Part shown: in pieces, positions 6,901 to 12,765 of the stretch
How the letters are laid out: each line of letters opens with the position of its first letter
How positions within the stretch are numbered: position 1 is the stretch's first letter
Source: Chromatiales bacterium
GTDB taxonomy: Bacteria > Pseudomonadota > Gammaproteobacteria > UBA6429
Length of the DNA stretch: 12,765 nt
Assembly (NCBI GenBank): GCA_027076405.1
Contig: JALTJN010000416.1
Coordinates: 1-12,765 of the forward strand
Reading direction: 5' to 3'
Program-made: the position numbers and the translations under genes
Notes under the pieces: model-generated
Seen by the model: only the letters and a program-made list of their open reading frames with translations
Told to the model about the DNA's origin: nothing
The model's database searches: none

Positions 6901-8043
6901 GCTGAAAGCATGTTAATTGGCAAGATGGCAGATGGTGGTCCGAACGGATTATCAAATGGCAGCAAAATCACTAAAGCTTATCTTGAAGAACTAGAGCGTG
7001 AAAAATGGTTTGAGATTCGTTTACGTAACGATGAAGCCAATACCCAACTTGAAGCCATTGCGGAACGTGTTAAGCAAATCCGTATTGAGTTTGATGAGAA
7101 GTTTGAAGAGAAGAAAACCAAGCTGACTTCAGGTGATGATTTGGCGCCGGGCGTTTTAAAAATGGTTAAGGTTTACTTAGCTGTGAAACGTCGTATCCAG
7201 CCAGGTGATAAAATGGCCGGTCGTCATGGTAACAAGGGTGTTATCTCGATGATCGTTCCTGTTGAAGACATGCCTTATGATGAGCATGGTCGTCCTGTTG
7301 ATGTGGTGTTAAATCCACTGGGTGTACCGTCTCGTATGAACGTAGGTCAGATTCTTGAAACCCATTTAGGTTGGGCTGCAAAAGGCTTAGGTCACAAGAT
7401 CAACGCTATGATTCAGGCTCAAGAGAAAGTGGTAGAGATTCGTAAATTCCTCGAGCAAATTTATAACAAGTCAGGCGGTCAGCAGGAAGATCTTAAGTCA
7501 TTCAGTGATGAAGAAATTCTCGACTTAGCGAAAAATTTATGTCGCGGTGTACCCATCGCAACACCGGTATTTGATGGTGTTGAAGAGACTGAATTAAAAG
7601 GCTTGCTTGAGTTGGCAGATTTACCAACATCAGGTCAAACGACTTTATTCAATGGTCGTACCGGTGAAGAGTTTGAACGTAAAGTAACCGTTGGTTACAT
7701 GTACATGCTGAAATTGAATCACCTGGTTGATGACAAGATGCATGCGCGTTCAACAGGGCCTTATAGTCTGGTTACGCAACAACCGTTAGGTGGTAAAGCA
7801 CAGTTCGGTGGTCAGCGTTTCGGTGAGATGGAAGTATGGGCACTTGAAGCATATGGTGCTGCATATACCTTACAGGAAATGTTAACCGTTAAGTCGGATG
7901 ACGTTAATGGTCGTACCAAGATGTATAAAAATATTGTTGATGGTAATCACCATATGGAAGCCGGTATGCCTGAATCGTTCAACGTACTGTTGAAAGAGAT
8001 TCGTTCATTAGCTATCGATATTGAATTGGAACAAACGGACTAA
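3967..8043 (+). CDS. rpoB: DNA-directed RNA polymerase subunit beta
   Basis: The beta subunit forms one jaw of the polymerase and part of the active site. The 1358-residue protein is slightly longer than E. coli beta (1342). It begins [20 protein letters not shown] and ends in [12 protein letters not shown], as expected for gammaproteobacteria. The rifampicin-pocket region starts at about residue 509 ([20 protein letters not shown]). D520, H530 and S535, the equivalents of E. coli D516, H526 and S531, are all wild type, so no common resistance change is seen. E817-D818 (NFEDS) and K1082/K1090 ([12 protein letters not shown]) match active-site residues. Numbering runs +4 against E. coli up to about 818 and +17 at 1082, so about 13 extra residues lie between, probably in the lineage-specific insertion rich in Lys/Glu helices. 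ATG 3967 has AAGG at 3957-3960. rpoC follows after 54 bp. Confidence 0.99.
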   Translation: MAYSFTEKKRIRKYFGKRAEVLEIPYLLATQIESYRGFLQQDVPAEKLKDQGLHAAFKSVFPIVSYSGNAALEYVGYRLGTPVFDVKECQLRGVTYSAPLRVKVRLIIYDKEVKTPTVKDIREQEVYMGEIPLMTDNGTFVINGTERVIVSQLHRSPGVFFDHDKGKTHSSGKLLFNARVIPYRGSWLDFEFDPKDALFTRIDRRRKLPVTILLRALGYNNEEMLDMFFEKTSFAAAKEGFDMTLVPERLRGESATFDIKIKSKVIVEEGRRITARHIRELEKAGVTALNVPEDYLYEKRMANDIINKETGEIVASANQEITPELVELLKEADIKEFDTIFTNDLDHGAYISTTLDIDPSTTQLEAQIEIYRMMRPGEPPTKDSAENLFKNLFFSSERYDLSTVGRMKFNRRVGREEVEGEGTLSNEDILAVIKTLIDIRDGRGVVDDIDHLGNRRIRSVGEMAENQFRVGVVRVERAVKERLTLAEADNLMPQEMINAKPVSAAVKEFFGSSQLSQFMDQNNPLSEITHKRRISALGPGGLTRERAGFEVRDVHPTHYGRVCPIETPEGPNIGLINSLSIYARTNEYGFLETPYRKVIKGKVTDEVEYLSAINESEYVIAQANAGVDSKNKLTDEMVPCRHKNEFTIANPEDVNYMDVSSRQIVSVAAALIPFLEHDDANRALMGSNMQRQAVPVLCAEKPLVGTGIERTVAVDSGVTVVAKRGGIVDSVDASRIVIRVNDDETTAGESGVDIYNLTKYTRSNQNTCINQRPLVTPGIKIERGDVMADGPSTDMGELALGQNMLVAFTPWNGYNFEDSILISERVVQEDRFTSIHIQELTCVARDTKLGSEEITGDIPNVGEAALSKLDEAGIVYIGAEVKPGDILVGKVTPKGETQLTPEEKLLRAIFGEKASDVKDTSLRVSGSTSGVVIDVQVFTRDGLEKDSRAQSIEDAEMEKIRKDFNDQRRIMEGDTYARAESMLIGKMADGGPNGLSNGSKITKAYLEELEREKWFEIRLRNDEANTQLEAIAERVKQIRIEFDEKFEEKKTKLTSGDDLAPGVLKMVKVYLAVKRRIQPGDKMAGRHGNKGVISMIVPVEDMPYDEHGRPVDVVLNPLGVPSRMNVGQILETHLGWAAKGLGHKINAMIQAQEKVVEIRKFLEQIYNKSGGQQEDLKSFSDEEILDLAKNLCRGVPIATPVFDGVEETELKGLLELADLPTSGQTTLFNGRTGEEFERKVTVGYMYMLKLNHLVDDKMHARSTGPYSLVTQQPLGGKAQFGGQRFGEMEVWALEAYGAAYTLQEMLTVKSDDVNGRTKMYKNIVDGNHHMEAGMPESFNVLLKEIRSLAIDIELEQTD

Positions 8044-8090
8044 TTAATAGATTGGTCTTATTAAAACATCAATCTATAATTTTCTAGGAG
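8043..8090 (+). promoter_or_regulatory. Hairpin in the rpoB-rpoC spacer and rpoC Shine-Dalgarno
   Basis: ATTAATAGATTG (8043-8054) pairs with CAATCTATAAT (8070-8080) with one bulged A, across a 15-nt loop. It is followed by TTTTC and then the strong Shine-Dalgarno AGGAG (8086-8090), 7 bases before the GTG start of rpoC. The stem is weak and A-T rich, so termination here is unlikely; it may simply hold the ribosome binding site unpaired. Confidence 0.4.
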
Positions 8091-8097
8091 TGACAAC

Positions 8098-11000
8098 GTG
8101 AAAGATCTACTTAAGATCCTAAAGCAACAAGGGCATAACGACGATTTTGATGCAATCCGAATTGGATTAGCGTCTCCACAAAAGATTCGTTCATGGTCAT
8201 ATGGTGAGGTTAAAAAACCTGAAACCATTAATTATCGTACATTTAAACCTGAACGTGATGGTCTGTTCTGTGCCAAAATTTTTGGACCGGTAAAAGATTA
8301 TGAATGCTTATGTGGTAAATATAAGCGTTTAAAACATCGCGGTATCATTTGTGAGAAATGTGGTATTGAAGTGACATTAGCTAAAGTACGTCGTGAACGT
8401 ATGGGCCATATTGAGCTTGCGAGTCCTTGTGCACACATCTGGTTCTTAAAATCATTGCCTTCTCGTATGGGCTTGATTTTAGATATGACTTTGCGTGATA
8501 TCGAACGAGTTCTTTATTTTGAAGCTTTTGTGGTTATCGAACCTGGAATGACAACTCTTGAACGTGGTCAGCTTTTAACGGATGAAGGTTATCTTGAAAC
8601 AGTTGAAGAATTTGGTGATGAATTTGATGCGCGTATGGGCGCAGAAGCCGTTCTTGAATTACTGTCTTCATTGAAGCTGGACCGTGAAATTGAGAAAGTT
8701 CACGAAGGCATGGGTGCAACGAAATCGGAAACGAAACTTAAGAAGTTAGGTAAGCGTTTAAAGCTTCTCGAAGCATTCTTAACATCTGACAACAAGCCGG
8801 AATGGATGGTAATGACAGTACTACCGGTCTTGCCGCCTGAGTTACGTCCTTTAGTGCCTTTAGAAGGTGGACGTTTTGCAACATCTGATTTGAATGATTT
8901 ATACCGCCGAGTGATTAATCGTAATAACCGTTTAAAACGTTTATTAGATTTAAATGCACCAGACATTATTGTACGTAATGAAAAACGTATGTTGCAGGAA
9001 TCTGTTGATGCCTTATTAGATAATGGTCGTCGCGGTCGTGCAATCACCGGTTCTAACAAGCGTCCGTTAAAATCACTTGCTGATATGATCAAGGGTAAGC
9101 AAGGTCGTTTTCGTCAGAACTTGCTGGGTAAACGTGTTGATTACTCCGGACGTTCGGTTATCGTGGTAGGTCCAACATTAAAGTTACATCAGTGTGGTTT
9201 GCCGAAGAAAATGGCGCTGGAATTATTTAAACCGTTTATCTTTAGTAAGCTGGAACGTTTAGGTATTGCGACAACGATTAAAGCTGCGAAGAAGCTTGTT
9301 GAAAAAGAAGGTACCGAAGTTTGGGATATTCTTGAAGACGTTATTCGTGAGCATCCGGTTATGTTAAACCGTGCACCCACTCTGCATAGATTAGGTATTC
9401 AGGCTTTTGAACCTGTTCTTATTGAAGGTAAAGCAATTCAATTGCATCCTTTAGTTTGTACTGCATTTAACGCGGATTTCGATGGCGATCAGATGGCGGT
9501 ACACGTACCTTTATCTATTGAAGCACAAATTGAAGCGCGTGCTTTAATGATGTCGACTAATAATATTCTTTCACCTGCAAATGGTGAGCCGATCATCGTT
9601 CCTTCACAGGACGTGGTATTGGGACTTTACTATATGACACGTGAACGTGTTAACGGTAAAGGCGAAGGAATGATTTTTGCTGATATTGCTGAAGTACAGC
9701 ATGCATACTCTACGGGTATTGTTGAGCTGCAAGCGAAAGTAAAAGTACGTATCAACCAAACAATTGTCGATGAAGAAGGTAACTCAACTGAATCAACCGG
9801 TTTAATTGATACTACTGCAGGTCGCGCAATCTTGTTTGATATCGTACCTAAAGGTCTACCTTTTGCGCTTGTTAATCAGGATATGAAAAAGCGTACCATT
9901 TCTCAATTAATCAATGCTTGTTACCGACGCCTTGGTTTAAAAGATACTGTTATCTTTGCTGATCAATTAATGTATACCGGTTTTGCTTATTCATCTCGCT
10001 CAGGTATTTCTTTCTGTTCAGACGATATGATGATTCCGAAATCAAAGGCCGATATCCTTCGTGCGGCTGAAGCGGAAGTGAAAGAAATTCAGGACCAGTA
10101 TACTTCCGGTCTTGTTACCTTTGGCGAACGCTATAATAAAGTTGTTGATATCTGGTCTCGCACCAATGAACAAATTGCAAAAGCGATGATGGATGGTTTA
10201 GGTACTGAAGTTGTTAAAGATAAGGATGGTGAAGACGTATCTCAACCATCATTCAACTCGGTATTTATGATGGCTGACTCGGGTGCTCGTGGTAGTGCGG
10301 CTCAGATTCGTCAGCTTGCCGGTATGCGTGGTTTGATGGCGAAGCCGGACGGCTCCATTATCGAAACGCCGATTACGGCAAACTTCCGTGAAGGTTTATC
10401 GGTATTACAATATTTCATCTCGACTCATGGTGCTCGTAAAGGTTTGGCCGATACAGCATTGAAAACAGCTAACTCGGGTTACTTAACTCGTCGCTTAGTT
10501 GATGTATCACAAGATTTAGCTGTAGTGGGTGAAGATTGCGGTACTGAAAACGGCATGCTGGTATCAAGTATCATCGAAGGTGGTGATGTTGTTGAACCAC
10601 TATCAGAGCGTGTATTAGGTCGTATCGTTGCTGAAGATGTTGTTGATCATGACGGCAATCTGGTTGTTAAGCGTGGCACATTCCTTGATGAAGCATGGGT
10701 TGATAAGCTGGAAGAGCTTGGCCTTGATCATATGAAGGTGCGTTCTCCTATTGCTTGTGAAAATCGTCATGGTGTTTGTTCAACATGTTACGGTCGTGAC
10801 CTTGCTCGCGGTCATATCGTTAATCAGGGTGAATCGGTTGGTGTTATTGCAGCACAGTCTATCGGTGAGCCGGGTACACAGTTAACCATGCGTACTTTCC
10901 ATATTGGTGGTGCGGCAAGTCGTTCTGCAGCAGCAAACAGTATAGAAATTAAAGCGTCTGGTACCGTTCGTTTACACAATATTAAAACAGTACAGCATGC

Positions 11001-12366
11001 TAAAGGTCACAATGTAGCGGTATCTCGTTCCGGTGAAATCACCTTGTTAGATGAGCATAAACGTGAACGTGAGCGCTATAAAGTGCCTTACGGTGCGGTT
11101 ATCACCGTAAATGATGAAGATAAGGTGGAAGCGGGACAAGTTGTTGCAACATGGGATCCGCATACTCACCCAATCATTACCGAAGTAGAAGGTAAGGTCA
11201 TGTTCATCGATATCGTTGACGGTGTCACTGTGACATCTGAAGTGGATGAGATTACCGGTCTTGCTAGTTTAATCGTGACCGATCCAAAGCAACGTGGAAC
11301 ACAAGCAAAAGATTTACGCCCAATGGTGAAACTGGTGAATGATGCGGGTGAAGATTTAAATATCGCCGGTACCGAAATCCCTGCTCACTATGTACTTCCT
11401 GCTGGCGCTATCATTAATCTGAAAGATGGCACAATGGTAGGCGTGGGTGATACGGTCGCACGTATACCGCAAGAATCATCGAAAACACGTGATATCACTG
11501 GTGGTCTGCCGCGAGTTGCTGATTTATTTGAAGCTCGTAAGCCGAAAGAACCTGCAATTCTTGCTGAAATCACCGGTACTATCGGTTTCGGTAAAGAAAC
11601 AAAAGGTAAGCAGCGTCTAATGATTACACCTGTTGAAGGCGATCATTATGAAGCTCTGATTCCAAAGTGGCGTCACGTTACCACCTTCGAAGGTGAACAC
11701 GTTGAAAAGGGTGAAGTTATCGCTGAAGGTGAACCAAGCCCGCACGATATTTTACGTCTACTCGGTATTGAAGAACTGGCCAACTACATAGTTGCGGAAG
11801 TTCAGGATGTTTACCGTTTACAGGGTGTAAAAATCAATGACAAGCACATCGAAGTAATCGTTCGTCAGATGTTGCGTAAAGTTGAGGTTACTAGTCCTGG
11901 CGACAGTCATTTCCTTCGAGGAGAACAGGTTGATCGTTCCCGCTTATTAGAAACAAATGATGTATTGATTGCCGCAGATAAACAGCCAGCATTATTCAAC
12001 AATGTGTTGCTGGGTATTACAAAGGCATCATTAGCAACAGAATCCTTCATTTCAGCTGCCTCTTTCCAGGAAACGACGCGAGTTCTTACAGAAGCCGCAG
12101 TAACCGGAAAAGTCGATGATTTACGCGGATTGAAAGAAAATGTCATCGTTGGACGATTAATTCCAGCGGGTACAGGCATGACTTATCATGAAGAACGTCG
12201 TCGCAAACGCAGCGAAGAATTGATGGAAAAAAATGCAATAAATGAAGAAGTGCCAAGTGAAGATATTTCACCCGAAGCACTTTTAGAAGCTGCTGTTGAA
12301 GAAGCTGCAGCAGCACAAAGCCCCGATTCAGATTCATCTGAGGCTGAATCGGTTAGTGAAAGCTAA
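8098..12366 (+). CDS. rpoC: DNA-directed RNA polymerase subunit beta' (GTG start)
   Basis: Beta' carries the catalytic magnesium site. The 1422-residue protein contains NADFDGD at residues 458-464, with D460, D462 and D464 as the Mg-binding aspartates. The N-terminal zinc site is C70, C72, C85 and C88. The second zinc site is C814, C887, C894 and C897. The bridge helix lies at about 770-805. The trigger loop starts at [16 protein letters not shown] (923-938) with H935 and resumes at [10 protein letters not shown] (1130-1139). The roughly 190 residues between are the SI3 insertion of sandwich-barrel hybrid motifs found in gammaproteobacteria. The GTG start, as in E. coli rpoC, is fixed by AGGAG at 8086-8090 and the conserved KDLLKILK. 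The protein is 15 residues longer than E. coli beta', mainly from an acidic Ala/Glu/Ser tail over the last 45 residues. A terminator follows the stop. Confidence 0.99.
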   Translation: MKDLLKILKQQGHNDDFDAIRIGLASPQKIRSWSYGEVKKPETINYRTFKPERDGLFCAKIFGPVKDYECLCGKYKRLKHRGIICEKCGIEVTLAKVRRERMGHIELASPCAHIWFLKSLPSRMGLILDMTLRDIERVLYFEAFVVIEPGMTTLERGQLLTDEGYLETVEEFGDEFDARMGAEAVLELLSSLKLDREIEKVHEGMGATKSETKLKKLGKRLKLLEAFLTSDNKPEWMVMTVLPVLPPELRPLVPLEGGRFATSDLNDLYRRVINRNNRLKRLLDLNAPDIIVRNEKRMLQESVDALLDNGRRGRAITGSNKRPLKSLADMIKGKQGRFRQNLLGKRVDYSGRSVIVVGPTLKLHQCGLPKKMALELFKPFIFSKLERLGIATTIKAAKKLVEKEGTEVWDILEDVIREHPVMLNRAPTLHRLGIQAFEPVLIEGKAIQLHPLVCTAFNADFDGDQMAVHVPLSIEAQIEARALMMSTNNILSPANGEPIIVPSQDVVLGLYYMTRERVNGKGEGMIFADIAEVQHAYSTGIVELQAKVKVRINQTIVDEEGNSTESTGLIDTTAGRAILFDIVPKGLPFALVNQDMKKRTISQLINACYRRLGLKDTVIFADQLMYTGFAYSSRSGISFCSDDMMIPKSKADILRAAEAEVKEIQDQYTSGLVTFGERYNKVVDIWSRTNEQIAKAMMDGLGTEVVKDKDGEDVSQPSFNSVFMMADSGARGSAAQIRQLAGMRGLMAKPDGSIIETPITANFREGLSVLQYFISTHGARKGLADTALKTANSGYLTRRLVDVSQDLAVVGEDCGTENGMLVSSIIEGGDVVEPLSERVLGRIVAEDVVDHDGNLVVKRGTFLDEAWVDKLEELGLDHMKVRSPIACENRHGVCSTCYGRDLARGHIVNQGESVGVIAAQSIGEPGTQLTMRTFHIGGAASRSAAANSIEIKASGTVRLHNIKTVQHAKGHNVAVSRSGEITLLDEHKRERERYKVPYGAVITVNDEDKVEAGQVVATWDPHTHPIITEVEGKVMFIDIVDGVTVTSEVDEITGLASLIVTDPKQRGTQAKDLRPMVKLVNDAGEDLNIAGTEIPAHYVLPAGAIINLKDGTMVGVGDTVARIPQESSKTRDITGGLPRVADLFEARKPKEPAILAEITGTIGFGKETKGKQRLMITPVEGDHYEALIPKWRHVTTFEGEHVEKGEVIAEGEPSPHDILRLLGIEELANYIVAEVQDVYRLQGVKINDKHIEVIVRQMLRKVEVTSPGDSHFLRGEQVDRSRLLETNDVLIAADKQPALFNNVLLGITKASLATESFISAASFQETTRVLTEAAVTGKVDDLRGLKENVIVGRLIPAGTGMTYHEERRRKRSEELMEKNAINEEVPSEDISPEALLEAAVEEAAAAQSPDSDSSEAESVSES

Positions 12367-12389
12367 ATTGGTGAAAAAAAGTTGAAACT

Positions 12390-12423
12390 AGGCAGGTTTT
12401 TGGTTGACGGGAACCTGTCTTTT
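12390..12423 (+). terminator. Rho-independent terminator of the rpoBC operon
   Basis: AGGCAGGTT (12390-12398) pairs with AACCTGTCT (12412-12420) over 9 bp with one G-U pair; T12399-G12411 can add another. The loop is about 13 nt and a short T-run follows (12420-12423). An A7 tract lies upstream at 12374-12380. It starts 24 bp after the rpoC stop. The loop contains the -35 box of the next promoter. Confidence 0.7.
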
Positions 12424-12432
12424 CACTAAAAT
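12404..12432 (+). promoter_or_regulatory. Strong sigma-70 promoter for the rpsL (str) operon
   Basis: TTGACG (12404-12409) and TAAAAT (12427-12432) are separated by exactly 17 bases; each box matches the sigma-70 consensus at 5 of 6 positions. The discriminator that follows, TCGCCGCC, is GC-rich, as in promoters under stringent (ppGpp) control. Transcription should begin near 12439. The -10 region resembles, from memory, that of the E. coli str operon promoter. This is the only convincing promoter in the window. Confidence 0.85.
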
Positions 12433-12438
12433 TCGCCG

Positions 12439-12765
<327 letters not shown>

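Overview
This window is the conserved RNA polymerase / ribosomal protein cluster of a bacterium, read entirely on the + strand: tuf (3' end), tRNA-Trp, secE, nusG, rplK, rplA, rplJ, rplL, rpoB, rpoC and the first 77 codons of rpsL. Gene order, the full-length RpoB (1358 aa) and RpoC (1422 aa) with the large enterobacterial-type insertions, and the near identity of key motifs to the Escherichia coli proteins point to a gammaproteobacterium. The AT-leaning codon use and AT-rich spacers suggest a moderately low-GC member. A tRNA-Trp gene between tuf and secE is common in non-enteric gammaproteobacteria. I cannot name the genus from the sequence.

Layout. Positions 1-349 hold the end of EF-Tu, a hairpin terminator and tRNA-Trp. 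Positions 350-1236 hold the tightly packed secE-nusG pair (5 bp apart). It is followed by a perfect 12-bp palindrome with a T-run that looks like both a terminator and a dispersed palindromic repeat. rplK and rplA (1345-2478) abut with no spacer. The 312-bp gap 2479-2790 is not empty: it carries a structured L10-type mRNA leader with a kink-turn-like element and an RBS-proximal hairpin. rplJ and rplL follow. The 218-bp rplL-rpoB gap holds a long-range helix, a 14-bp attenuator-like hairpin and a second 13-bp AT-rich hairpin with a T8 tract. This is the place where E. coli has its attenuator and RNase III site. rpoB and rpoC fill 3967-12366. A terminator then overlaps a strong sigma-70 promoter (TTGACG-N17-TAAAAT) that drives the next operon, starting with rpsL.

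Functionally the genes form the core of gene expression: EF-Tu and tRNA-Trp for elongation, SecE for protein export, NusG for transcription elongation and coupling, L11/L1/L10/L7-L12 for the ribosomal stalk and L1 region, beta and beta' for the polymerase catalytic core, and S12 for decoding. Every protein-coding gene looks intact; only tuf and rpsL are cut by the window edges. I see no mobile element, CRISPR array or foreign gene cassette.

The material most worth a second look is in the spacers, above all the rpsL leader. It contains a 7-codon open reading frame with a good Shine-Dalgarno sequence, nested inside an 8-bp stem that is followed by a T-rich stretch. This is the layout of a peptide-coupled attenuator, but unproven.
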